Assembly: GCA_023614405.1 (NCBI GenBank)
Contig: CM042691.1
Location: 171,898,927 to 171,962,926 of the forward strand
DNA: 64,000 nt
Source: Avena insularis
Lineage: Eukaryota; Streptophyta; Magnoliopsida; Poales; Poaceae
Direction: 5' to 3'
Shown: piece by piece, positions 47,401-57,845 of the stretch
Layout of the letters: every line of letters starts with the position of its first letter
How positions within the stretch are numbered: position 1 is the first letter of the stretch
Translations under genes and position numbers: made by a program
Notes under the pieces: model-generated
Told to the model about the DNA's origin: nothing
The model's input: only the letters and a program-made list of their open reading frames with translations
Database searches by the model: none

Positions 47401-47621
47401 GCCTATGGCACATGAAGACTTATTTATTTTATTACATATTTAAACTCTTGTATTAGGCCTGTGGCCATGGAGTAGTAAAAGACTATGTTGTCTCTGGAAT
47501 GACTTGTAATAATGACCTTTGTTTCTATGTACTTCATCTTAAACTGTGGATGCTAGCATTGATCCAGGGACTAGCATTACAATCACAGGGATCCTTTCCT
47601 TTACAAAGGAGGGATCTTACA
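44444..47621 (+). repeat. 5' LTR of the nested Tekay-like element
   Basis: TGTAACATCCCTAAAATCAT ... GAGGGATCTTACA, 3,178 bp, with inverted termini (TGTAA-ATCCCT / AGGGATCTTACA). The central GC-rich part (about 44,930-45,830) is likely the transcribed repeat region. The short ORFs there recur in the 3' LTR only as non-coding similarity with stops. Confidence 0.95.
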
Positions 47622-47623
47622 GA

Positions 47624-47635
47624 TGGTATCAGAGC
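47624..47635 (+). other. primer binding site, tRNA-Met
   Basis: TGGTATCAGAGC starts two bases after the LTR end, a perfect match to the initiator tRNA-Met type site. Confidence 0.93.
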
Positions 47636-47761
47636 ACTGTGTTGCCTATAGGATTATGACCCTAGGATTGGAAACCACTAAGGAAATTTTTTCAACAACT
47701 TCCACACTTGTCTTTTCTTCTCGTAAACTTTTCTAATCTTGTTTCTCACCTCTATTTGTAG

Positions 47762-48268
47762 ATGAACTCCATCAACAAAGTCGTGAAGAAGGGACCACTC
47801 ATGACAATGACCTTGGAGTGTGAGACAGAATTCCCCAAGGCTCTCAAGGACCTCATGGTTGCCATGGGAATACATGGTGCAGATGTGTACAAAGGTTTTC
47901 CTGTGATGGATGAAGGAGTTGAGTACTGGTGGGTGCAACTTCACTTGTATAAAAACAAGGAAGACAACCACAAGGACTCAGGATTCTGCATGGTCACCAA
48001 CACAATGATGCACACCACATTCTTTGATTCAGCAAGGGATGCAGCTTGGAGGGCTATCAAAGAACTTGGTGATAGAATCAAGTGCAGAATGCTTAACACC
48101 CAGAATGACCTTAGGGAAGAAAAGAAGCATACCCAAGAGCTAGAGGCTACCAACCAAAGTTTAAGGAAAGACTTCATAGACTTAGCAATGGAGTCATGTG
48201 ATCAAGATAAACAGATTGCCTCTAGGGATGCCTTGTTAGCCAACTTGGCAAGTGAGATGGGATTGTAA
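47762..48268 (+). CDS. accessory ORF-a of the Tekay-like element, 168 aa, unknown function
   Basis: An intact 168-codon ORF about 130 bases after the primer site. The ATG directly follows a T-rich acceptor-like sequence (ctctatttgtag/ATG). The N-terminal two thirds look globular (KGPLMTMTLECETEFPKAL, GVEYWWVQLHLYKNKED, FDSARDAAWRAIKELGDR). The C-terminal third is a charged helix (LREEKKHTQELEATNQSLRK) likely to form a coiled coil. No retroelement domain is recognised. The stop TAA overlaps a good splice donor (ATT/GTAAGC). No counterpart was found in the related element at 6,340-21,186. It is one of the few intact reading frames in the window. Confidence 0.65.
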   Translation: MNSINKVVKKGPLMTMTLECETEFPKALKDLMVAMGIHGADVYKGFPVMDEGVEYWWVQLHLYKNKEDNHKDSGFCMVTNTMMHTTFFDSARDAAWRAIKELGDRIKCRMLNTQNDLREEKKHTQELEATNQSLRKDFIDLAMESCDQDKQIASRDALLANLASEMGL

Positions 48269-48464
48269 GCGTACTTCGTTAGTTGGACCACCACACTTAT
48301 CATTTTATTTTCCAAAATGTTGTCTAAAATAAGTGAACCTTGGATGCTTGTAATGGATTTTATGTATGCTATGACTTGTGTGTTTGTAAATGTTATGCTT
48401 GTGATGTTTTGTCTTGTAAAATTATTCATTGTGTTGACTCTAACTTTTTCTATCTTATAAATAG

Positions 48465-49285
48465 ATGCCTAATGTTACTATCAGCACGGTTGAAGAGTTC
48501 AAGGGAACTCGTTTTGGCCCTCGTATTATTGAGCTCACTAGTTTGCTCAATCTCCCTCTTCCTACCATCATGGTGCTTCCCCTCACCAAGTTTGAGAGGA
48601 AAGACCTTTGGGGTTTCAAGGTTAATCAGCTCGGACGCTAGACTGAGCCTACCATGGAGGCAATCATCTTCAAGCTCATGCATGATGATAAGGAGAGAGG
48701 CCTAGAGGTAGTCATGCAGGACTTGATTGGACGTCTGTTAGGGATACACTCTCGACAGGTTAGAGGTACTCACTTCCACGCCTTCGGTAGACGTGATGAG
48801 GATGGTGGGGCCATTGACTTCGAGGACACTTCCAGGACACTTCGAGGGAGACAGCAGAGCCGATTCGTCTATACCTCCAGGACTTAGAGGTTCTTCTTAG
48901 GCACGTGGACACTGATAGGACCAACGTCATGCTCAGCAATGACGAACTCCAGGTGCAGCTTCGTGAGAAGGACAAGCTCTTCGCGGAGCAAGATGAGATA
49001 GTCAAGGAGATGGAGGCCAAGTTTGAGAGTCAAGACAGAAAGTTCAAGAGTCAAGGGAAGCGAGTCCAAGATAGGAACAAGAGGATTCGAGACATGACTG
49101 CAGAACTGGAGGCCAAGGACTTCGAGCTCGAGCATCAACAGACTGTGATGGAGAGGCTTCGTTCTCAGAAGAGGGCTCTCAAAGCCAAAGTAGAGACCTT
49201 GACCACCAATGTCGAGGAATACAAGACCACTATGGAGAATGCAGGTCTTACATTTGTTGAGGAGGAGGTTGATGCCGAGGAGTAG
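48465..49285 (+). pseudogene. accessory ORF-b (ORF0) of the Tekay-like element, coiled-coil protein
   Basis: The ATG directly follows the acceptor-like cttataaatag. The frame has one TAG at 48,639 (probably CAG before) and a frameshift near 48,855, then stays open to the stop at 49,283-49,285. It would be about 273 residues. The first half has FGPRIIELTSLLNLPLP, MQDLIGRLLG and GTHFHAFGRRD. The second half is a long heptad-rich coiled coil (about 48,950-49,220) with an acidic end (EEEVDAEE). It is homologous to the ORF at 12,161-12,923 in the other Tekay-like element (MQEALARLCG, GTRFAYYARRD, coiled coil, acidic tail). No enzymatic motif is seen. A structural or chaperone role with Gag is only a guess. 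Confidence 0.7.
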
Positions 49286-49506
49286 TGATAACTACTCATT
49301 TATCATTTATTTATCATGCTTTTTATTGAGTCGCAATGACCATCCAACATGTGGATGGCTTGCTATTGGTGTGTTTACTTTGCAAACTTGTCGTTTACGT
49401 TGTTGAACTTTTATTATGATGCATGATTGGTGATTGTTTTTGTGATGTATTGTGCATGTTAGCATCTATGGGTATCTCATTCTTATCTCTATTGAACAAA
49501 CCACAG

Positions 49507-50729
49507 ATGCCTCCCCGACGTGCCAATCCCAACCCCAACAACAACAACATCACCCCTGAGATGCAGCAAATGATGACAGCTCAGACTCAGCTGATGCAAA
49601 TGATGACTACATTCATCCAGAATCAGAACAACAATAACAACAACAATCAGAACAACCCACCGGGTTTTGACATGCTTACCAGGTTCTTGAGACTGAGGCC
49701 AGCAAAGTTCTCAGGAACTACTGATCCCATGGTAGCCAATGATTGGCTATGCTCTGTGAACAAGGACTTGGTAACTGTTGGCTGTACTGATGAAGAGAAA
49801 GTCAGATTTGCAGCTCATTTGTTGGAAGGACCAGCAGCCACTTGGTGGGATAACTTCTAGATCACCACCCCCATTGCGGATGTGACATGGGCTATCTATG
49901 AAGATGGTTTCCGTACTGTCACATATCATCCGGAGTGATGAGTTTGAAGAATAAAGAGTTCCATAACCTGAAGCAGCGCCACCGCAGCGTGGCTGAATAT
50001 ATTGAGGAATTCAACAATCTGGCGCGATATGCACCGGATGAAGTTGACACTGATGCTAAGAGGAAGGAAAAGTTCCTTGAAGGGTTAAATGATGAATTGA
50101 ACCTACAGTTAGTTGTGTCCTATGTTCCCACATATCAGTCTCTTTGTGACAAGGCTGCTATTTTGGAGAGCAAAATGAAACAAGTGGAAAGCAGGAAGAG
50201 AAAGCACTCTGACAAGCACAGCTCGGGATCGTCCCACAAACGTTCCCATTATGATGATAGTGGGAGTTCTGGATCCCACAAGCATGGAAAATTCAACAAG
50301 CACCACAACCACAACCACAACCGTCATCATGACAACAAGAGTCACCGTAGTCATGACAATGACAAGTACAAGAATCACAAGGGTGGATATAAGATCCACC
50401 ACAGTGGAAGTGGCAATGGAAGCCAGCCTGTCAAGAAGGATCTTAGTCAGGTTGAATGTTTCAAGTGCAAGAAGATGGGGAATTATGCAAATGAATGCCT
50501 AGAAAAGAAAGTTGAAGGACTCAACAAGCCCAGCCCTTTTCATAAGGGACAAGTGAACCACATCAATGTGGAGGAAATCTATGGAGAGCCAGATGCTGTT
50601 GCTGGTAAGTTCAAACTCAATTCTATTCCAGCACTTGTTCTTTTTGATACTGGAGCATCGCATTCATCATATCAAAAGCATTTGTTGATAGAAATGGGTT
50701 TCCAACTGAAAACATTGGGTGTCCAATAA
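49507..50729 (+). pseudogene. gag: gag and protease start of the Tekay-like element
   Basis: The ATG at 49,507 directly follows an acceptor-like accacag. The N-terminus is MPPRRANPNP with a long Asn run, then the Gag core (RLRPAKFSGTTDPMVANDWL, AATWWDNF). A TAG at 49,858 and a frameshift near 49,912 split the core, which resumes with MSLKNKEFHNLKQ and EYIEEFNNLARYAPDEV. A His/Ser-rich basic linker (about 50,220-50,430) leads to a zinc knuckle at 50,457-50,498 whose histidine is replaced by asparagine. Protease begins with ALVLFDTGASHS (DTG active site). A stop at 50,727 interrupts the protease. Confidence 0.88.
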
Positions 50730-51191
50730 AAGTAAGTTCTCTAGGTGGAGACATGATAGTAAGTCTTGGATGCCGGGATCTAGTGATAGAATTTGGAAAG
50801 CATAAGTTTCCAGTGAGTCTGATAATCCTGGATTCCCCAAGGACTGAATGTAATTTTGGGAATGGATTGGATGACTAAGTATGAAGGAGTAATAGATTGT
50901 GCCAATCGTACTGTTGCACTCACAACCCCGGAAAAGAAGCGGATTAGATTCAAGTCTAACTTTGAATCAAAAGGGAGTAAGCTAAATTCTCTTAAGGGGG
51001 TTAGCATAGACAATGTGCCTATTGTGAGTGAATATCCGGATGTGTTTCCGGAAGAATTGTCGGGAATGCCACCAAATAGAGATGTGGAATTTCTTATCGA
51101 CTTGCTACCAGGATCTGTACCAATAGCAAAGAGACCGTACAAGATGTCAATAGATGAGTTGAAAGAACTCAAGAAACAGCTTGGAGAATAG
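50730..51191 (+). pseudogene. pol: protease end and RT N-terminal extension
   Basis: After a frameshift the protease continues with GGDMIVSLGCRDLVIEFGKH and, after another frameshift near 50,850, the MGMDWM motif that closes the fold. An open frame (50,856-51,191) then leads into RT with EYPDVFPEELSGMPPNRDVE and SIDELKELKKQL. It ends at a TAG (51,189-51,191), where the polyprotein would continue into the RT fingers. Confidence 0.8.
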
Positions 51192-52021
51192 TTGCAGAAA
51201 GGATTTATCCAACCAAGTTCTTCATCTTGGGGAGCACCAGTTTTGTTTGTGGAAAAGAAAGATAGAAGTCAAAGGTTGTGCATAGATTACCGTTCACTCA
51301 ATGAAGTGACTATCAAGAACAAATACCCTTTGCCAAGAATCAATGATTTGTTTGATCAGTTAGAAGGAGCTTGTGTGTTCTCAAAGATTGATCTCCGGTC
51401 AGGTTATTTCCAGCTCAAGATAAGAGAACAAGACATACCTAAGACAACTTTCACAACAAGGTATGGATTGTATGAGTATACAGTGATGCCATTTGGTTTG
51501 ACTAATGCACCAACATACTTCATGAATATGATGAACAAAGTGTTCATGGAGTTCCTTGACAAGTTTGTTGTCGTATTCATCGATGACATTTTAATCTACT
51601 CCAAGAGCAAGGAAGAGCATGAAGGACATTTACGATTGATACTTGAGAAGCTTAGAGAGCATAAGCTGTATGCCAAATTCAGCAAGTGTGAATTTTGGTT
51701 AAATGAAGTTGGATTTCTTAGACACGTTGTGTCAGGAGATGGTGTAGTAGTTGATCCTGCTAAAGTTTCAGTTGTAACTGAATGGGAATCTCCTAAGTCA
51801 GTAAAAGAGGTTCGTAGTTTCCTTGGCTTGGCAGGATACTACAGAAGATTTATTGAGAATTTCTCCAAGGTAGCAAAACCCATGACAGAATTGCTAAAAA
51901 AAGACAAGAAATTTGCTTGGTCTGAAGGTTGTGAACTCAGCTTTCAAGAATTAACGAAGAGACTAGTGACGGCACCAGTCTTATGTTTGCCAGATTTGGA
52001 GAAATATTTCCAACTATATTG
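51192..52021 (+). pseudogene. pol: reverse transcriptase of the Tekay-like element
   Basis: The 276-codon frame has [53 protein letters not shown] and [12 protein letters not shown], so all three catalytic aspartates are present. The thumb ([20 protein letters not shown]) and [14 protein letters not shown] blocks follow. It ends at TGA (52,019-52,021) in place of the cysteine that precedes DAS, at the start of RNase H. Only the flanking stops prevent a continuous pol. Confidence 0.92.
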
Positions 52022-53621
52022 AGATGCATCTCATCATGGATTAGGTGCAGTACTTATGCAAGAAGGGAAAGTTGTGGCTTATGCCTCAAGACAACTCAAA
52101 ACTCATGAAGTAAACTACCCTACTCATGATTTAGAATTAGCCTCTGTTGTCCATGCACTCAAAACATGGAGACATTATCTTTTGGGAAAGCGTTGTGAAG
52201 TGTTCACAGATCACAAGAGTTTGAAGTATATCTTCACCCAGAAGGAAATTAACATGAGACAAAGAAGATGGCTAGAACTCATCAAAGACTATGACTTGAG
52301 TTTGCAATACCACCCCGGTAAAGCAAATGTTGTAGCGGATGCTCTAAGACGTAAGGTTTTTGTGAATGGCCGTACTAAGGGAGAATTGCCAGATGATCTG
52401 TGTGCCCAATTTAGAGATCTCGGATTGGAGATTGTGCCTGAGGGACATCTTATGTCTTTGGATGTTCAACCCACCTTGCTGGACAAGATCAAAGAAGCCC
52501 AAAAGACAGATATGGAAATTGAAGAGATTAAGGAAAAGATTGGCAAGGGAAAAGCCAAAGGATTCCATGAAGATGAACAAGGTACTTTATGGCATGGAAA
52601 ACGTATCTGTGTTCCACAAGATCCGGAGCTTCAGAAACTGATTTTACAAGAAGCACATAACTCACCATATTCAATTCATCCGGGTAACACCAAAATGTAC
52701 ATGGATATGAAGGAAAGATTTTGGTGGAATAATCTCAAGAAGGACATCGCCGAACATATTGCTTTGTGTGATGTATGTAGTAGAGTGAAAGCGGAACATC
52801 AGAAACCAGCAGGATTGTTACAACCACTACCTATTCCTGATTGGAAATGGGACAAGACTGGTATGGATTTCATCACCGGATTGCCAAGGACCAGGTCAGG
52901 ATATGATTCCATTTGGGTAGTAGTGGATCGCCTAACTAAAGTGGCTCATTTCATACCCGTGAAGACAACTTACACAAGTGCTAAGCTAGCCAAGATCTAT
53001 ATGAGCAGAATTGTATGTCTACATGGAGTACCCAAGAGTATTGTGTCTGATAGGGGAACCCAATTCACTTCTCATTTTTGGAGGCAACTACATGAGTCAT
53101 TGGGAACGAGGTTGGAATTCAGCACTGCATTTCATCCTCAGACTAATGGACAGACAGAAAGGACTAATCAGATTCTTGAAGATATGTTGAGAGCATGTGC
53201 TCTAGACTATGGAGCCAGTTGGGATGAAAGTCTGTCTTACGCAGAATTTTCTTACAATAACAGCTATCAAGCCAGTATTGAGATGGAACCATTTGAGTTT
53301 CTCTATGGGAGAAAGTGTACCACCCCATTGCTATGGAATGGTGTGGGAGAAATAAGTTTGTTCGGACCAGAACTCATCAAAGAGGCTGAAGAGAAAGTCA
53401 AACTGGTTAGGGACAGATTGAAGATAGCACGGTCCCGACAAAAGAGCTACGCAGATCCAAAGCATAGAGAAGTCACCTATGAAGTAGGTGACAGAGCTTA
53501 TCTTAGAGTGTCACCACTTCGTGGAGTGAAGAGGTTTGGTGTCAAAGGTAAATTGGCCCCAAGATATGTTGGACCATTCAAGATTCTGAGTCACAAAGGA
53601 GAAGTAGCTTATGAGATTTAA
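52022..53621 (+). pseudogene. int: RNase H and integrase of the Tekay-like element
   Basis: RNase H has [33 protein letters not shown] and [15 protein letters not shown]. Integrase follows, with the HHCC finger ([12 protein letters not shown] ... CDVCSRVK) and the complete DDE triad: [21 protein letters not shown] and, 35 residues after the second Asp, the Glu of GQTERTNQ. The C-terminal domain has [20 protein letters not shown] and VGPFKIL. A TAA at 53,619 ends the frame at YEI/stop/LPESL. The open frame of 521 codons from 52,056 is the longest in the window, and all integrase catalytic residues are retained. Confidence 0.92.
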
Positions 53622-53951
53622 TTGCCAGAGTCTTTGTCAGCTGTTCATAATGTGTTCCATGTGAGTCAGCTTAAGAAATGCCATCCAGAAATGGAAGAAA
53701 CTTCTTTGAAGGATACTATACCTTTGGAGGAAGTCCAATTGGAAAGTGATCTCACATATGAAGAGAAACCTATCAAGATTCTTGAGACTGCAGAAATAGT
53801 TACTCGGACTAAGACTATCAAATTCTGCAAAGTTCAATGGAACCATCATTCTGAAGAAGAAGCAACTTGGGAAAGAGAAGATGATCTTCGGAAAGACCAC
53901 CCTCACCTATTTGCTAGACAATCCGAATCGCGAGGGCGAGATTCATCTTAA
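53622..53951 (+). CDS. integrase C-terminal chromodomain of the Tekay-like element
   Basis: A continuation in the same frame after the TAA at 53,619. The sequence LPESLSAVHNVFHVSQLKKC is the usual linker. The chromodomain follows from about 53,755: [37 protein letters not shown] and DDLRKDHPHLF. The aromatic and EEATWE positions match plant chromovirus chromodomains, which bind methylated histone H3 tails and direct integration to heterochromatin. The domain is uninterrupted to its stop at 53,949-53,951, just before the purine tract. Confidence 0.85.
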   Translation: MPESLSAVHNVFHVSQLKKCHPEMEETSLKDTIPLEEVQLESDLTYEEKPIKILETAEIVTRTKTIKFCKVQWNHHSEEEATWEREDDLRKDHPHLFARQSESRGRDSS

Positions 53952-53963
53952 GGGGGTTAGATT
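53948..53963 (+). other. polypurine tract of the Tekay-like element
   Basis: TTAAGGGGGTTAGATT directly precedes the 3' LTR and would prime plus-strand DNA synthesis. Confidence 0.75.
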
Positions 53964-56900
53964 TGTAACATCCCTAAAATCATGTTTTCAAAGTTTGCAT
54001 ATCATTCATACATGCATATCATTTAGGGATCACATATCAAACCCATTTCAAGAAAACAAAGCATTAAGTGCTATTATTTTATGTGATCAAGCATTAATCA
54101 AATACCACTCTCAAATGGAGAATTATTTGTTTCAAAACCAAACCTTGTTGTTCTCCGAATGTTTGCTTGCTTGCTAATGCTTAAACCAAAAATTTGCAAA
54201 ACAAATGAGAATTTAAAATCATTTTCAAAACTTGATCAAATCAAGTGCCATGTCACTGTTTATTTTGTTTGATCAATAGGACCAAGCTAATACAGAGTGA
54301 CCACATGTTTTTATACCCAGAAATATGATTGTTACACTCTACAAAAAATCCAGAATAAATTTGAATTCAAATAGCATTTGAATTTGTTTGAAAATGGATT
54401 CAGAAAATCAAAAGAGAAATAGAAAATGAATAGAGAAAAGGAAAAAGGCTGGCGCCAGTCATTTGGCCCAACAGAGAAACCAGCCCACTAAGCCCACCCG
54501 GGTCGTTTTCCCGTTCTCTCTCTCTCTCACCCGCACCCGCACTACCCCTCAGACACTGCCACTGGGACCGAGCCAGGTCAGCACCTTCTTCTCCACCCCC
54601 GCGCGCGCAGACCCCGTCGCCACCGCCGTTTCCTCTAGAAACGCCGCGTTGATTCCTCGCTTAATTGGCATTGATCTGTAGCGTAATTCCCTCGCCCCTC
54701 CTGGCTACTTAATCACCTCGCCATTGTGGTCATTTTCCCCCACACAGCACACTCTCCTCGCCACCAGGCTGCCAGTATTTGCTCCTACACCGCCGCAGAC
54801 AGAGCCAACTCTGGAGAGGTATTCTGGTAAGCTTAGTGCTCGCGCCTACTCCTTGTTCACCCTGGAATGATCCTCTGATCTTTGCGCACCTCCTGATCCT
54901 TTTTGTTCATCCGCTTGTGATCCAGAGCATCGACTTTGATGAGTACCGTGGGCATCCGACGCCGTCTCCAACTACGGCGAGAGATTGAGGTAAAAGCCGA
55001 CCGCCCCGCGCCTTCTACTTGACCCTGTCAGGTTCGCCTGAGCGTTGTGCACTCGCTGATACCCTTGGTTTGTGCTAGGGTGGCCAGTAACGTCGCCTTC
55101 GTCGCCGTCCGTGCAAACCCAACGCTGTCTCCAACTCCGACGAGCCCCAGCAGCCCCTGCAGTACACCCCCGCCCACACCAGCAGCACCTTGAGCTTCGT
55201 TGTGATTCCGCGAGTTCGGTAAGCCACTGCTCGACCCTTAGCCCCTCTAGAATCACCGGTGCGTTGCCGGCAGAAGTGCCGCTGCCACCAGCGACCATTC
55301 GCGCCGCCACTTCTTGGTCAAAGCATCGGCCGCCGTTAGATCTGTATCGTAGGGTGTTGATTAGAACAGGAGCGAACCGTTTTCTTTAGATCTGGCGCGT
55401 TGGATCCAACTTGATCCGACGGTGCGGAAGCATGATCCTGAGTGAAGCGGTATTGTCCAATCAGGAGACGCCGCGTGGCTAGGATTTGAATTTAAAAAAC
55501 TGGATTAGATCTATTAGATATTAAAACTTGTTTAATTCATAGCTTTTGATTTCCACATCCAAATTTGACAAATTTTATATCAATGGAATCAGGAGAGAAA
55601 GCCCTTTCCATTTATGCAATGTGTTTAATGTTTTGTTTCTGTTAAAATGGTTATTTTTACAGAAACATGTGTAGTCCTATTTTGTGTATAACAATTATTT
55701 AGGAAATGTTTTAATGTTCAAATAAAAATTGTTTGGAAAGTTTTGAACTTGTTTATGAATCAGTACTGTGCACTTGTCTTGTTGAATATAGAAAATCATC
55801 ACATATCATGTTGCATGCATCCATATATTTTTGCTTGTATTTATTTTGTAAGTGATTTGGTGCTATCATTTTATTTGTAGATTTTGGTGCAAATAGTGAT
55901 TGTGGTTGTGAGGATTGTAGCTACTCTCCAAACTAACAAGGCAAGTGGTGCTTCATGATTTTATTCCTATGATTTTAATATGCGTTAGAAATATTTTGCT
56001 AGTATTGCATGGATATTTTTTGATCTATATGCTATGCTTGGGGAAATCCCAGTAGTTGTAGAATTGCTAGAAATATTTGTAAGTCTTATCAATGCCATGC
56101 TTAGCCTAGATAGTAGCAACCAAGGGTGGTTATATTCATGCTATGAATACATATTTCTAAGTATTTGTACTATGTTTTTGCTTAATAAAACAACTAAGTG
56201 AATGAAACACCTAGGTGGAATGGAAAGAATGGGTTATGTTGAGTGGTTACACAAGGCCCATTTCTATGGTTTACGTTGTGTATCTCACTTGTGGAAAGCC
56301 ACCCAAGAACAAAGGGATTTGAGTTGCCAAATGTTAAGAAGCTTCTAGTACAGCCACTTGGCAATATGGGCTCTGCCTGGATCATATAGGTTGCAATAAC
56401 TTAGCCATTTGGACAGTTGGTGGTAGTGGGATGATAGGTTGGAGCACGTCCATTTGGTCTAAGGGAAGGCTTCTGAAAGGTCCTGTCTTGGTGAAAATCA
56501 AGTCTTGTGGGGAAAGTGCACAACCTCTCCATATGGAAGAATCTAAGTACTTAGCCATGTCCATGGTAATGGACAACTTGAGCATCAAGACATGGAAGCT
56601 ATCAAGAATCTCCTCATCCCAATTTCTAAGTAAAAACTTGTGGTTGAACAAGGGTGAAGGACCCCAATGTCTATTGGAGGTTCCTTGGGAAAAGTTTTGA
56701 TAAAGAAAAACTTAGTGTTTTCAACTGATAGGTAAAACCTATTTTGAGCAAAGCAAGCCTAAGTTACACTTAGCCAAAATGCATATAGTATTTAGTCCAC
56801 CAATATTATACTAAGGTATCACTTGCCAATACTATTCCAATGTATTGACCCGCTGTGGCTGTAACTTGTGATGTTGCAGGATATTCTGATGATGATTAGG

Positions 56901-57154
56901 ATTCATGAGTCTACACTCAACATGCTTTCCTATGGCACATGAAGATGAAGACTTATTTATTTTATTACATATTTAAACTCTTGTATTAGGCCTGTGGCCA
57001 TGGAGTTGTAAAAGACTATGTTGTCTCTGGAATGACTTGTAATAATGACCTTTGTTTCTGTGTACTTCATCTTAAACTGTGGATGCTAGCATTGATCCAT
57101 GGACTAGCATTGCAATCACAGGGATCCTTTCCTTTACAAAGGAGGGATCTTACA
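53964..57154 (+). repeat. 3' LTR of the nested Tekay-like element
   Basis: 3,191 bp, aligns end to end with 44,444-47,621 and ends GGGATCTTACA next to the target duplication tcgag. Confidence 0.95.
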
Positions 57155-57494
57155 TCGAGATGTGAAGTTTATGAGCTACTTTGGGAAGACCTTATGGGGG
57201 AAGCTAGGAACGAAGCTATTATTCAGTACTACTTGTCATCCCCAGACAGATGGTCAGACAGAGGTGGTGAATAGAACATTGTCACAACTATTAAGGACTA
57301 TGATAAAGAAGAATCTGAGGGAGTGGGAAGAGTGTTTGCCACATGTCGAGTTTGCTTACAATAGGGCAGTACATTCAACCACTCAGCTTTGTACTTTTGA
57401 GGTGGTGTATGGTTTCAAGCCATTGACACCACTAGATTTGTTGCCTATACCATTACATGAGAGAGTTGATATGGAGGCATCAATACGTGCATAA
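57155..57494 (+). pseudogene. int: integrase core, second half, CRM-like element
   Basis: Directly after the duplicated tcgag the host integrase frame resumes with [20 protein letters not shown], then [14 protein letters not shown] with the catalytic Glu, [16 protein letters not shown] and [21 protein letters not shown] at 57,492-57,494 stops the frame. The triad Asp-Asp-Glu is thus present but divided by the 12.7 kb insertion. Confidence 0.9.
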
Positions 57495-57497
57495 TAT

Positions 57498-57845
57498 GTG
57501 AAGAAGATTCATGAGAAGACTCGAGAAGCTATCGAGAAGAAAGGCAAGAACATTGCTGCTGCCAGAAATCAAGCAAGGAAGGAAGTGTTGTTCCAGCCTG
57601 GTGATATGGTTTGGGTACATCTGCGCAAGGATAGGTTCCCATTGCTGCGCCAATCCAAGTTGAAGCCGCGTGGTGCTGGTCCTTACAAAGTGTTAGCCAA
57701 GATTAATGATAATGCTTACTCGATTGATATACCTATTGCTGAATTTGGTGGCGCTAGCAACAATTTCAATGTTGCTGATTTATCACCATATGATGGAGAA
57801 GACCTTGGAGCGTCGAGGTCGACGCTTTTTGAAGGGGGGAGATGA
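57498..57845 (+). pseudogene. int: integrase C-terminal domain, CRM-like element
   Basis: The frame has RNQARKEVLFQPGDMVWVHL and LRKDRFPLLRQSKLKPRGAG, with GPYKVLAKINDNAYSIDIP (GPY/F-type module), then NFNVADLSPYDGEDLG. It ends in the polypurine tract with a TGA made from the first bases of the LTR. No classical chromodomain is present. The clade-specific tail is in another frame within the LTR. Confidence 0.88.
57832..57842 (+). other. polypurine tract of the CRM-like element
   Basis: AAGGGGGGAGA lies directly before the 3' LTR start TGATGAGG. It has six Gs. Confidence 0.85.

Larger units (their letters stand above)
44444..57154 (+). mobile_element. Tekay-like Ty3/gypsy chromovirus, near complete, 12.7 kb
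   Basis: Flanked by the perfect duplication tcgag (44,439-44,443 and 57,155-57,159) within the integrase of the CRM-like element. LTRs are 3,178 and 3,191 bp and about 2% diverged over the first 210 bases. The internal 6.34 kb holds a tRNA-Met primer site, two accessory ORFs, gag, protease, RT, RNase H, integrase and chromodomain, then a purine tract. Several stops and frameshifts disable it. It is the youngest full-length insertion in the window judged by LTR divergence and nesting. Confidence 0.95.
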
